Shown piece by piece: positions 42,097 through 50,615 of a stretch of DNA of 64,000 bases (its first letter is position 1; each line of letters begins with the position of its first letter). The stretch comes from Paenarthrobacter nicotinovorans (GTDB lineage: Bacteria; Actinomycetota; Actinomycetes; Actinomycetales; Micrococcaceae). Under the pieces are notes generated by a model. That model did not search any database. It had not been told where the DNA came from and was given only the letters and a program-made list of their open reading frames with translations. The stretch is taken from assembly GCF_021919345.1 (NCBI RefSeq), contig NZ_CP089293.1:1116001-1180000 (forward strand). Direction: 5' to 3'. The translations under genes were made by a program, and so were the position numbers.

Positions 42097-44679
42097 ATGT
42101 CGGTCATGCACAGAAGCAGAAGGTTGGATCGGGTGTTCGATGTAGAGGTCCAGCGTGTCCTGGACTATGTAGCGCACGGCATTGGTGTGCGCATCGTTGG
42201 GGTACCCGGCAGCGGCAAAAGCACGGTGGTGCGCAACGTCATCGCGAGCCTGGAGAAATCCGGAGCGATGGTCCATGTCATCGAAGGTCTCCGTACACAC
42301 AGGAACATCCCCTTCTCGGCCATCAAGAGCCTTGGACTCGATCTGCGGCCAGGCCGCAGCGGGGTGTTGGATCTGGCTGATGTCCTTTCAAGTCACCTGG
42401 CCATGAGTGGCAAACATGTCCTGATCCTGGATGACATCCATTTCGTTGACGACGAATCCTTGGCTGTTCTTGAAGCTGTCCGTGGCCGTTCGAGCAGCCC
42501 GTTGATTGCCACGGCACCCGAGAACGTCACCTTCTCCGAGAGCCAACTGGCTGTCCTCAACCACGGGCGGGAAGCCGTCCTCCAGCTGGACCCTCTTCAC
42601 TACGAGCAAGTCCACACCCTGCTCTCCCAAGTGCTGGGCGGATCAGCCGATGCTGACACGACAGCGCGGATTCTGACCAAGGCGGCCGGCAACCCTCGCC
42701 TCATCGTGAAGATCGCAGAGACCGCCTCACTGAGCGATCTGTTGGTCAGGCGTGGTGGGTTGTGGCGCATGACCGGTGAGACGCTTTGGAGCGATCATCT
42801 CCGCGGAACCATCGAGGGGTTGTTGGCGGAGCTCACCGCGGACGAGTTTACGGGGTTGAACACCATGGCCATTCTGGGTACGGCCCGTATCGATGTCCTC
42901 CAGAAGATCGTGCACCCCGACGTGCTGGATGCGCTCGAGCGCAAGGGCCTGCTGTCCGTCATGGACGATCACCACAACGGCGCCACGGCGGCGGTCAGCC
43001 CGCCTGTGGTCGCAGACTACTTCAACGGGCAGAAGTCCCTACGGGACAGGCACCTGCTGCGGAGCAGAATCGCTGGTGTGCTGGAGTCAACGCCAGCGGC
43101 TGCCGACACCTTCACCACCGCAGACTGCCTCTCCCGTGTGCTCGCCTCACTCCGCCGAGAGCGCAGCAGCGACGACGCCGTTACGGCCAGGCACTTTCAT
43201 GAACACAGCACGGTCCGTGAGCGCGCCCGCTTTGAACGGTGGGAAGCCGAAAAGTCTGTCGCCAATGCGGCTGCACTGTTGCGCATCTATTGGGGCGCAC
43301 CTGTGGATGTGAAGCGCGCCCAGCGCGTCTGCACGGAAACATCAACCCACGACGCAGACCCTTCGGACCTGCTGCTGTTCACCATCTCCAAGGCCCTCCT
43401 CGCCATCAACACGGGCAGGGGATTGAACTCGGCCGTTGGGATTCTGAAGAACTTGGGTGAAACACATCCAGGACTAAAATTTGGTGCGGACGCCGCCATT
43501 CTATTTTTCAGCGGATCCCACAGCCGCGTCCCCATGGCCCGACTTGAGTCGGGAACAGGCCAGGTGCCGGGGATCGGCAAGCTGATCGAGGGCCTTATGC
43601 ATCTTTACCGCCTCAATCCGACCATGGCCCTGGAAGTCATCAAGGACACGAAAGACGACGAGACCTTCCCGCACCTACGGCCATTCATCACCGGCTTCTC
43701 CCTTTTTGCCAGTGGCAAGATCGACGAATCGCTGGTGTTCGCACTGGACTGGCGTGCCGAAGCCCGTAAGAACCTCGACCAGTTCGGAGTGGTCAGCAGC
43801 AGTTACATCGCGGTCCACGGGCTGCTCTACCGCGGCTACTTCGAGGAAGCCGAATACCTGATGAGCAGCGTGTTCGCGATGGGCCGGCCGGGCTTTGTGG
43901 TGGATGTACTTTACGACGCCATGCTGCGCCTTGCGGGCCTGCGGCACGCCACGTCTTCGGCGGCGCCGGAACTATCCATCGCCACTCAGGCGCGGACGGA
44001 AGTGCCCGACGTCGGTCCGTTGCCTGGTGTGGGTAAGGGGACTTACGCACTGGTCGCCGGCAGCAACACTCGGCCGGCGGGATTTGACCGCCGCGCCTTA
44101 CAACTGATCAACCGGCAGCTGAAGAGCGGTTACGTACTGGAAGGAATGATGACGGCGCTGCTGTGCACCTGCCTGAGTCCGGCTCGCCCGGTGCTGGACC
44201 TGCTGAAAAGGATCCTCAGGGAAAGCAACATCACCGTTCATGAACAGTTCCTGGCCATCGCAACTGCTGTGGTGGAGGGAGACCACAAGACGCTCAGCAG
44301 TTTGTTGAAGCACTACGAACCGGACATCGACCTCTACCAGGTTGGCATGTTGCTCCAGGGCGGCCTCAAACGTCATGTTCTGGACGGCGACTCCGACACT
44401 GCGGAAGTCCTCGCGGGGGAGTCATCACTGTTCGCGGCCCGATTCCCGGCAGCCTTCGAACCGGTCTCCTTCATTGCGGTGAAGTCAATGCTCCTCACGG
44501 ACAGGGAAACCGAAATAGCCTTGCTGGCCGGGTACCGCTCGAATGTGGAGATTGCTGAACAACTTGGAATCAGTGCCAGGACCGTGGAGAACCACATTTC
44601 CAACGCTCTGCGAAAGACCGGCGCAACTTCGCGCAATCGTCTCTTCATCCTGGCCAGAAATTCACTGCCGCCCGAGTGA
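42097..44679 (+). CDS. Large ATP-binding LuxR family regulator (LAL-like)
   Basis: 860 aa from ATG 42097, preceded by GAGGTGAG. An N-terminal AAA/STAND-type ATPase has Walker A GVPGSGKST (residues 35-43) and Walker B HVLILDDIHFVDD (about 107-119). A long helical, TPR-like middle follows. The last 60 residues are a LuxR/GerE HTH: LLTDRETEIALLAGYRSNVEIAEQLGISARTVENHISNALRKTGATSRNRLF. Such proteins are ATP- and ligand-gated activators that oligomerise. Phased arrays of CACCTAG boxes upstream (and at 41545 and 46165) are likely binding sites. An amino-acid permease gene follows 48 bp later. Confidence 0.93.
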   Translation: MSVMHRSRRLDRVFDVEVQRVLDYVAHGIGVRIVGVPGSGKSTVVRNVIASLEKSGAMVHVIEGLRTHRNIPFSAIKSLGLDLRPGRSGVLDLADVLSSHLAMSGKHVLILDDIHFVDDESLAVLEAVRGRSSSPLIATAPENVTFSESQLAVLNHGREAVLQLDPLHYEQVHTLLSQVLGGSADADTTARILTKAAGNPRLIVKIAETASLSDLLVRRGGLWRMTGETLWSDHLRGTIEGLLAELTADEFTGLNTMAILGTARIDVLQKIVHPDVLDALERKGLLSVMDDHHNGATAAVSPPVVADYFNGQKSLRDRHLLRSRIAGVLESTPAAADTFTTADCLSRVLASLRRERSSDDAVTARHFHEHSTVRERARFERWEAEKSVANAAALLRIYWGAPVDVKRAQRVCTETSTHDADPSDLLLFTISKALLAINTGRGLNSAVGILKNLGETHPGLKFGADAAILFFSGSHSRVPMARLESGTGQVPGIGKLIEGLMHLYRLNPTMALEVIKDTKDDETFPHLRPFITGFSLFASGKIDESLVFALDWRAEARKNLDQFGVVSSSYIAVHGLLYRGYFEEAEYLMSSVFAMGRPGFVVDVLYDAMLRLAGLRHATSSAAPELSIATQARTEVPDVGPLPGVGKGTYALVAGSNTRPAGFDRRALQLINRQLKSGYVLEGMMTALLCTCLSPARPVLDLLKRILRESNITVHEQFLAIATAVVEGDHKTLSSLLKHYEPDIDLYQVGMLLQGGLKRHVLDGDSDTAEVLAGESSLFAARFPAAFEPVSFIAVKSMLLTDRETEIALLAGYRSNVEIAEQLGISARTVENHISNALRKTGATSRNRLFILARNSLPPE

Positions 44680-44727
44680 CACTGGATATGCTGTCAGCGT
44701 CCCTCCCATGGCACATACATAAGTGCC

Positions 44728-46008
44728 GTGGCAGATGCTGAAAGGGCTCTTGTGAACCAGCCACCCACGTTGGCCCGACGCCTAGGTACCTTCGACGCTT
44801 CCCTTATCGGCTTGGGATCCATGATCGGAGCCGGCGTCTTCGCGGCCTTCACCCCCGCAGCCGCAGCAGCCGGATCAGGCTTGTTGATCGGGCTGGTGGT
44901 GGCGGCATTCGTGGCCTTCTGCAACGCCACCTCCTCTGCGCAGCTCGCGGCGAGGTACCCCACTTCCGGGGGCACCTACATTTACGGTCGTGAACGGCTC
45001 GGCCAATGGCCCGGGTTCCTTGCCGGATGGGGGTTCGTCATCGGCAAAACGGCCAGTGCCGCCGCGATGGCAATGACCTTCGCCGCCTATGCCGCACCGC
45101 AGGGCTGGGAGCGGCCGGTGGCGATCGCCGCCGTCGTACTTCTGACCGCCGTGAACTATCACGGCGTGACCCGAACCGCGGGCCTTACCCGGGTGCTCGT
45201 GGTTGCCGTGCTGGGTGCCTTGGCGATCGCTATTGCAGCAGTCTGGGGTGGTTCCGGCCCGGACTTCGGGAACATTGTGGGGGAGGGGCTCCTGGCACAC
45301 GGCTGGTACGGCGTCCTCCAGTCGGCCGGCCTGCTGTTCTTTGCGTTTGCCGGCTACGCCAGAATCGCAACCATGGGCGAGGAAGTACGTGACCCCCGGC
45401 GGACCATCCCCAGGGCAATTACCATCGCGCTGGGAATCACCATTGTCATCTACGCCGTCATTGCGATTACCTTGCTCGGAGTGCTCGGTCCGCAGGGGGT
45501 AGCCGGGACACCGACGCCACTGGCCGACGCCGTAGCGACAGGCTCGATGGCGTGGGCGGCTCCGGTGGTTCGAGTCGGCGCGGCCGTGGCCTCGTTGGGG
45601 GCGCTGCTGGCCTTGATTGCGGGCCTCGGACGCACCAGCCTGGCGATGGCCCGGGAACGTGACCTACCACCATGGCTGGCTGCCGTGCACCCCAAGTACA
45701 AGGTCCCGCATCGGGCAGAAACGGCCTTGGCCGTTGTGGTGTGCCTCGTGATCGCAGTGGCGGACCTCCGGGGCGCCATTGGGTTCTCGTCCTTCGGTGT
45801 GCTGCTCTACTACCTGGTGGCCAATGTGGCCGCGTACACCCAACCGCAGGAAGACCGCCGATATCCCAAGTTCCTTCAGGTGGCTGGCGCTGTGGCCTGC
45901 GTGGGTCTGGTGATGACGTTGCCGCCGCTCTCCGTGGGGCTTGGTGTGCTGATGTTCGCGGCGGGGATCATCTACCGCCTTTTGCGGCTCCGCCGAAACC
46001 GGACCTAA
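44728..46008 (+). CDS. APC family amino-acid permease
   Basis: 426 aa, about 12 membrane segments. The start RRLGTFDASLIGLGSMIGAGVFAAFTPAAAAAGSGL has the conserved GxGxMxGAG motif binding the amino-acid backbone, and AGYARIATMGEEVRDPRRTIPRAI is the family signature. GTG 44728 is used; GTG 44752 is an alternative. It is likely co-transcribed with the LuxR-type regulator. A strong hairpin follows at 46028-46066. Confidence 0.92.
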   Translation: MADAERALVNQPPTLARRLGTFDASLIGLGSMIGAGVFAAFTPAAAAAGSGLLIGLVVAAFVAFCNATSSAQLAARYPTSGGTYIYGRERLGQWPGFLAGWGFVIGKTASAAAMAMTFAAYAAPQGWERPVAIAAVVLLTAVNYHGVTRTAGLTRVLVVAVLGALAIAIAAVWGGSGPDFGNIVGEGLLAHGWYGVLQSAGLLFFAFAGYARIATMGEEVRDPRRTIPRAITIALGITIVIYAVIAITLLGVLGPQGVAGTPTPLADAVATGSMAWAAPVVRVGAAVASLGALLALIAGLGRTSLAMARERDLPPWLAAVHPKYKVPHRAETALAVVVCLVIAVADLRGAIGFSSFGVLLYYLVANVAAYTQPQEDRRYPKFLQVAGAVACVGLVMTLPPLSVGLGVLMFAAGIIYRLLRLRRNRT

Positions 46009-46027
46009 GTGTAATGAGGTCCGGCTG

Positions 46028-46066
46028 GGCACGACTCCACCGGGGGTAGTGGGGTGGAGCCGTGCC
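46028..46066. terminator. Strong hairpin after amino-acid permease gene
   Basis: GGCACG-A-CTCCACC pairs with GGTGGAG-C-CGTGCC across an 11-nt loop, 20 bp after the permease stop. No T-run follows, so it may be a terminator helped by Rho or the structured end of a short minus-strand transcript starting near array 3. Confidence 0.55.
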
Positions 46067-46164
46067 GTAGTGCCGCCTACGTCTGGAGCAGGTGGGGTTA
46101 CCCGCAGGACACCGGGATCCCTGCTCCGGAGGCACAAAAGAACCATATGGCCGGATTTCCGGCC

Positions 46165-46257
46165 CTAGGTATCGAAACCCCGAAACTAGGTGGTCCTGGG
46201 CGCGGTTTAGTTCGCAAAGAGCATGAAATTAGGTGTTGGGTGTGGCCGCTCTAGGTG
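46165..46257 (-). repeat. Phased box array 3 (inverted, CTAGGTG on + strand)
   Basis: CTAGGTA 46165, CTAGGTG 46186, degenerate TTAGTTC 46207, TTAGGTG 46229, CTAGGTG 46251. Spacing is 21, 21, 22 and 22 bp and total length 93 bp. The orientation is opposite to arrays 1 and 2. The perfect inverted repeat GGCCGGATTTCCGGCC (46149-46164) abuts it. The array lies between two convergent genes, and its outer box contains the stop codon of the 46251-46664 gene, so it is not an ordinary upstream promoter element for an annotated gene. Confidence 0.78.
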
Positions 46258-46664
46258 TTGGCACGTCGTCGGGCATTCCTGCGCTCAACGGATTCCATGA
46301 ACGTGACAATGCTGGCGAGGGTCATGGCAAGGGAACACATCACCGCCAGCACTGCGGGAGTCTCCTGGAAGGGAACAACCAGCAACGGACTGAGCATCAT
46401 GGCGTTGCCGAATCCGGACGCCGCAAACACTCCCGCTTTCAGCAGCAAACACCTCAACGGGTCCATTACCAAGGCGGCTACCGGCGCCACCACACCCAAT
46501 GCCATGGTGAGCACAACCGCGGTAGCCCGCAGGTCCGCGGGATCAAGCACCTTCAGGCCTTCCGGGGGTGGAGCCATTCCCAGGAGGGTAGCCGACACCG
46601 CAGAACAGACAGCAACAATGCTCGTGAATATTCGAAGGGCTGCAGGGTAGAAGTGCGTAATCAC
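46251..46664 (-). CDS. Membrane protein of unknown function
   Basis: 137 aa from GTG 46664, chosen for GAGGA 7 bp upstream (an earlier ATG at 46703 lies inside a hairpin). Four hydrophobic segments (IFTSIVAVCSAVSATLLGM; AVVLTMALGVVAPVAALVM; LLLKAGVFAASGFGNAMML; AVLAVMCSLAMTLASIVTFM). No family recognised. Downstream of the MarR gene, possibly separated by the 46681-46720 hairpin. Confidence 0.72.
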   Translation of the reverse strand: MITHFYPAALRIFTSIVAVCSAVSATLLGMAPPPEGLKVLDPADLRATAVVLTMALGVVAPVAALVMDPLRCLLLKAGVFAASGFGNAMMLSPLLVVPFQETPAVLAVMCSLAMTLASIVTFMESVERRNARRRANT

Positions 46665-46680
46665 TGGAAAATCCTCGTCG

Positions 46681-46720
46681 TTCGTCGGCCCTACCCCCGG
46701 CATAGGGGTAGTGCGACGAA
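46681..46720. repeat. 40-bp interrupted inverted repeat
   Basis: TTCGTCG and CTACCCC pair with GGGGTAG and CGACGAA around CGGCATA. It lies between the marR stop (46751) and the start of the membrane protein gene (46664). It has no T-run; an operator or a processing hairpin is more likely than a terminator. Confidence 0.5.
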
Positions 46721-46750
46721 CTGCGGACCCATGACGCGAATTACCGCCGG

Positions 46751-47179
46751 CTAATCCTCCGGATGCGCCAACCGCTTCAACAGGGGGACTAGGTCACCGC
46801 CGGAAGCAGGTCCGAAGAAGTGGGCATCGGCGAGTTCAACGGCGGCAATGGCAAGCGGGGCCAGCTCTGCCCCCGCCGCTGTGACTCGCAGCCGCTTGGA
46901 CCGCGTGTCCGCAGGGTCCACTTCGCGCTCGATGAGGCCCTTCTGTTCCAATGTGCGCAGAACCTGCGACGCCATCTTCACATCGGTGCCGGCCTGACGG
47001 GCTACGGCCAGCTGATTGGGATGGCCGCCCTCTTTGTTGAGCCACCAGGTGCACGCCAACAGGACGAACTGCACGTGGGTGATGCCGTGCGGGGCCAGGG
47101 CCGCCGCGACCTCACGTTGCCAACGAAGAGTCGCGTGCCACAACAGGAATCCTGGACTTTCGCCGGGGCTGAGCGGCAT
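46751..47179 (-). CDS. MarR family transcriptional regulator
   Basis: 142 aa from ATG 47179, whose A is shared with the stop of the upstream SRPBCC gene (TGATG). Winged helix: HGITHVQFVLLACTWWLNKEGGHPNQLAVARQAGTDVKMASQVLRTLEQKGLIEREVDPADTRSKRLRVT. Coupling to an SRPBCC gene and the 41-bp palindrome before that gene indicate an autoregulated two-gene unit. Confidence 0.92.
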   Translation of the reverse strand: MPLSPGESPGFLLWHATLRWQREVAAALAPHGITHVQFVLLACTWWLNKEGGHPNQLAVARQAGTDVKMASQVLRTLEQKGLIEREVDPADTRSKRLRVTAAGAELAPLAIAAVELADAHFFGPASGGDLVPLLKRLAHPED

Positions 47180-47595
47180 CAGAGCTGTGCGTGTTCGACG
47201 AGGGAAGCCATAGTCTCGGGCCAATCTGCCGTGATACCAGGTCCAATGCCGGGCCCGATATCGTCTGCCCCGGCGCCGGAGATCTCCATCCGGTAGGTAA
47301 CCCGGACGCGGCCGCCGTCGAGCTTTTCGATGCGGTGGGTGGTGCGCAGCAGCAAGCCGTCGAATCGCGCTTCGTCAACGAAAAGCTCACCCGGCACCAC
47401 CTCGGCGAGCTGCAGCGCGATGGCGTCCTCGCCCGGCGGTGTCATCAGGATGGTAGCGCCCTTAGCGAAGGGGCCGTCGATCTCGATCCGTTCGATCTCG
47501 GCGTTCCAGTCGCCCCAACTTTCGACGTCGGCCCACAGGCGCCAGATGTCCTGTTGTGCCGCGCCAGTCTCAACGGTGTGTTCGTAGTCCCACAT
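47179..47595 (-). CDS. SRPBCC family protein
   Basis: 138-aa START-like ligand-binding domain (WDYEHTVETGAAQQDIWRLWADVESWGDWNAEIERIEIDGPFAKGATILMTPPG; late segment GIGPGITADWPETMASLVEHAQL). A strong AGAGGAGG ribosome site precedes the ATG. First gene of the operon with marR. It may bind the molecule sensed or detoxified by the unit. Confidence 0.92.
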   Translation of the reverse strand: MWDYEHTVETGAAQQDIWRLWADVESWGDWNAEIERIEIDGPFAKGATILMTPPGEDAIALQLAEVVPGELFVDEARFDGLLLRTTHRIEKLDGGRVRVTYRMEISGAGADDIGPGIGPGITADWPETMASLVEHAQL

Positions 47596-47610
47596 GGCTG
47601 CCTCCTCTGG

Positions 47611-47651
47611 AAGATGATCTATGCACAGACTATCTGTGCATAGATCATCTT
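47611..47651. promoter_or_regulatory. 41-bp perfect palindrome, likely MarR operator
   Basis: AAGATGATCTATGCACAGA (47611-47629) and its exact complement (47633-47651) flank CTA. It begins 16 bp upstream of the SRPBCC start and ends 20 bp after the stop of the preceding gene. The inner CTATGCACAGA arms look like two adjacent regulator half-sites. The absence of a T-run argues against a terminator. Confidence 0.72.
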
Positions 47652-47670
47652 GTCCATGGAGCGCGAGGAT

Positions 47671-48393
47671 TTACTTTTCGCAGCCGATGCCATCGTGGTC
47701 GTTGTCCAGGCCGTAGATGTCCGAACCGATCACAGTCACAGGGCCTCGGACGTATGAGGGACCGTTGCCTTTGCCGCCAGCGCAGTCGACGTCGGAGTCA
47801 ATCGGCACACAGGCACCGGCATAGTTCGGGTCGCATTGGCTTTGTGCCGGCGCGACGGGAACCGCCTTGGGTGCCGCGTTCGCGGCTGCTTGGTCGGCTG
47901 CAGCTTTGTCGGCCGCGGCCTTCGCTGCAGCTGCCTGGTCGGCAGCCGCCTTGTCTGCGGCCGCCTTGTCCGCTGCTGCCTTTACCGCTGCGGCTTGGTC
48001 AGCTGCCGCCTTGTCTGCAGCTGCCTTATCCGCCACTGCCTTGGCCGAGGCGGCACGCTGGTCATTCAGTTCCTGTGCTGCGGCTGAATCCAACCACGTC
48101 AGTTTCCCGGCCTGATCAACGGCGCACACGTACGTCTCGCCTGCCAGAACCTGGGTCTTTTTCTCCGCAGAACAGGACGTTCCCGAGATCTTGCTGGGTG
48201 TTGGCGTGGGCTTTGGTGATGCGGTGGTGGCCGGCGACCCGCTGGAGCTGCTCACTGAGCTGGCAATTCCAATCGGTGCGCAGGCCGTCAACAGAATGAA
48301 CAGTGACCCCATGGCCGCGATGCCAAGTGCTTTGGGCCGAGTACTCCGGCTGGATGCTGACTGTTTTTCGGCGCGCGAAAATTGTTTTTGCAA
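47671..48393 (-). CDS. Excalibur-type calcium-binding lipoprotein with Ala-rich repeat stalk
   Basis: 240 aa from TTG 48393 (GGGGG 8 bp upstream). Signal with lipobox LTAC, a Ser/Thr/Pro linker, a small domain with two cysteines (TSCSAEKKTQVLAGETYVCAVDQAGKLTWLD), then a long repeat of AAADKAAADQ type (about residues 115-175, period 5), and a C-terminal domain (CDPNYAGACVPIDSDVDCAGG ... LDNDHDGIGCEK) whose DxDxDGxxCE loop is the Excalibur calcium motif. It is a cell-surface protein on a helical stalk. The Ala/Lys repeat encodes similar open frames on the other strand; these are not genes. Confidence 0.88.
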   Translation of the reverse strand: MQKQFSRAEKQSASSRSTRPKALGIAAMGSLFILLTACAPIGIASSVSSSSGSPATTASPKPTPTPSKISGTSCSAEKKTQVLAGETYVCAVDQAGKLTWLDSAAAQELNDQRAASAKAVADKAAADKAAADQAAAVKAAADKAAADKAAADQAAAAKAAADKAAADQAAANAAPKAVPVAPAQSQCDPNYAGACVPIDSDVDCAGGKGNGPSYVRGPVTVIGSDIYGLDNDHDGIGCEK

Positions 48394-48546
48394 CGTAATG
48401 CCCCCTTTTAGTGCGCCGATGCGATGGCGCGTGCTGCGACCATAACACCCGCCTTAAGGGCGAGAGCGAAAAAGTCGCATATTACGTGCCACATGGCTGA
48501 GCCTGCCCTGTGTAACCATGGGTGGATGCTTGGGGAGAACGAGACC

Positions 48547-49221
48547 ATGGGAAAGGCTGGGTTTTTCCGTCTCTTGGCAGCGGACTTGCAGGCACTCGGG
48601 GCTGGACGGCAGCTCGTTGGCATCGACGGCGTGGATGGCAGTGGCAAATCAACCTTCGCCGAGGGGTTGTCGGAAGCGCTCACGTTGTCCCAGGCCCGTC
48701 CCGTCCTGATTATTCACGTCGATGATTTCCTCAATCTTCAGGAAGTCCGACACCGCCGGGGCCGGGCATCGCCCGAGGGATTCTGGCTGGATACATATGA
48801 CTACGAGGCGCTTGAGAAGTACGTCCTCACCCCGCTCGGGAAGGGCGGCGACGGCGTGTATCGTCCGGCAGCTGCGGATGTCCGAAAGGATGTGCCGCTA
48901 CACCCCGAACCCCGGAAGGCGCCGTCCGATGCGATCATCCTGGTGGAGGGAATGTTCCTCCACCGCGACCGGATGGCCGGCCACTGGGACTACTCCGTTT
49001 TCCTCGATGTTCCCTTCGCGGAAACGGCCAGGCGCATGTCTATCAGGGATGGCAGCAACCCGGACCCTGAACACCCCTCTATGCGCCGCTACGTTGGTGG
49101 GCAGCGGCTCTACTTTGAAGAGAGCCGGCCATGGACGCGCGCCTCACGGGTTGTCGACAACACTCTTCCCGAACAGCCGCGGCTGCTGTCTGCAACAGAG
49201 GCCGCACAGCGGCAGCGCTGA
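48547..49221 (+). CDS. Uridine kinase-like P-loop nucleoside/sugar kinase
   Basis: 224 aa from ATG 48547 (GGGGAG 9 bp upstream; ATG 48526 possible). P-loop VGIDGVDGSGKSTFA, then IIHVDDFLN (catalytic Asp pair) and RRGRASPEGFWLDTYDYEAL, matching the uridine kinase/phosphoribulokinase-like group. IILVEGMFLHR is the typical following strand. It probably phosphorylates a nucleoside or a small alcohol. Confidence 0.88.
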   Translation: MGKAGFFRLLAADLQALGAGRQLVGIDGVDGSGKSTFAEGLSEALTLSQARPVLIIHVDDFLNLQEVRHRRGRASPEGFWLDTYDYEALEKYVLTPLGKGGDGVYRPAAADVRKDVPLHPEPRKAPSDAIILVEGMFLHRDRMAGHWDYSVFLDVPFAETARRMSIRDGSNPDPEHPSMRRYVGGQRLYFEESRPWTRASRVVDNTLPEQPRLLSATEAAQRQR

Positions 49222-49229
49222 TCAGCGGG

Positions 49230-50615
49230 CTACGCCCGCGCGTGCCGCTTCCGGTCGGCACCGCCGGTGGTGCCTTCCTCGTCGACAACCACTGACGCGC
49301 CCGTACCCAAGCCGCGCACCGTCCACCCGGCGCCCCGCCAGGCCTCTGCGTCCAGTACGTTTCGAGCGTCCAGCACCATCCGGCGTCGTACCAGTGAACC
49401 GGCAACAGAAGGCGACAACGCAACGTACTCGTCCCATTCGGTGAGCAGCAGCACCAGTTCGGCGCCATCGAGGGCGCGTTTGGTGGAGGCCTCGAAACGG
49501 ATCTGCGGGTAGCGGATCCACGCGTTGTTGATGGCTTTGGGGTCGGTGACGGTGACGTGGGCGCCGGCGTCGGCGAGTTGCTGGGCGACGTCCAGGGCGG
49601 GGGAGTCGCGGATGTCGTCCGTGTCCGGTTTGAAGGCGGCGCCGAGGATCGTGACGGTGCGGCCGGACAGGAAACCGCGGCACATTTCGCGGGCCACCTC
49701 CACCGCGCGGGAACGCTGGTCCAGGTTCACTGAATCCACCAACGCCATCCACTCATCCACGGACGGTACGTCCAATTCACGCGCCTGCGCCCGGAAGGAA
49801 CGGATGTCCTTGGGCAGGCAGCCGCCACCGAAGCCGAGTCCGGCGTGCAGGTAGCGGTTGCCGATACGAGGATCCAGACCCATCGCCTCACTCAACTCAC
49901 TCACGTCCGCGCCCGATGCGTCGCACAGCTGGGCCATCGCGTTGATGAAGCTGACCTTCGTGGCCAGGAACGCGTTCGACGCCGACTTGATCAGCTCCGC
50001 AGTCGCGAAGTTGCAGACCAGCCGCGGGATGCCGGCGCAGATCAGAGGTTCGTATACCGCATCCAGCACGGCGGTGACGGGCGCGCCCGCAGCGGCGCCC
50101 TTGCCACCCGGAACCCCATACACCAGCCGATCGGGCACCAGCGAGTCCTTCACCGCGGTGCCTTGCCGCAGGAACTCCGGATTCCAGCCGAGCAGGACGT
50201 CAGAGCGTCGGGCCAGCACCGCGCGAAGCGTTTCCACCGTGCCTACCGGCACCGTGGATTTACCGACGACGGCGGCGCCCTTCGCCAAGTGCGGCAGGAG
50301 GCTCTTCGTGGCGCCCATCAGGTACGAGAGGTCCGCGGTGTCAGAGGTCTTGGACTGCGGGGTACCCACGCAGAGAAAGTGCACCTGCGCGTCCGCTGCA
50401 GCCGCGAAATCCGTGGTGAACACGAGCCGGCCTGTGGTGCGGCCATCCTTCAGGAGCTCATCGAGGCCCGGTTCATGGAACGGGGCCAGCGCCTTGTTGA
50501 GCTGCTCCACTTTGGCGGCATCAACGTCGATGCCCACCACGGTGTGGCCCATGGACGCCAGAGTTGCAGCGTGGACTGCCCCGAGGTAGCCGCAGCCGAT
50601 CACGGAGATCTTCAT
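49230..50615 (-). CDS. ugd: UDP-glucose 6-dehydrogenase
   Basis: 461 aa from ATG 50615. NAD-binding MKISVIGCGYLGAVHAATLASMGH, the catalytic cysteine in LGFGGGCLPKD, and the C-terminal UDP-binding domain with GAAFKPDTDDIRDSPALDV identify UDP-glucose 6-dehydrogenase, which makes UDP-glucuronate for cell-surface polysaccharide. The start overlaps the stop of the glycosyltransferase gene by 4 bp (ATGA), so both are in one operon and act in envelope glycan synthesis. Confidence 0.96.
   Translation of the reverse strand: MKISVIGCGYLGAVHAATLASMGHTVVGIDVDAAKVEQLNKALAPFHEPGLDELLKDGRTTGRLVFTTDFAAAADAQVHFLCVGTPQSKTSDTADLSYLMGATKSLLPHLAKGAAVVGKSTVPVGTVETLRAVLARRSDVLLGWNPEFLRQGTAVKDSLVPDRLVYGVPGGKGAAAGAPVTAVLDAVYEPLICAGIPRLVCNFATAELIKSASNAFLATKVSFINAMAQLCDASGADVSELSEAMGLDPRIGNRYLHAGLGFGGGCLPKDIRSFRAQARELDVPSVDEWMALVDSVNLDQRSRAVEVAREMCRGFLSGRTVTILGAAFKPDTDDIRDSPALDVAQQLADAGAHVTVTDPKAINNAWIRYPQIRFEASTKRALDGAELVLLLTEWDEYVALSPSVAGSLVRRRMVLDARNVLDAEAWRGAGWTVRGLGTGASVVVDEEGTTGGADRKRHARA

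Noticed and set aside
47836..48115. Alanine/cysteine-rich plus-strand frames opposite the Excalibur gene
   Set aside because: Mirror of the AAADKAAADQ coding repeat; no ribosome site and no independent evidence.
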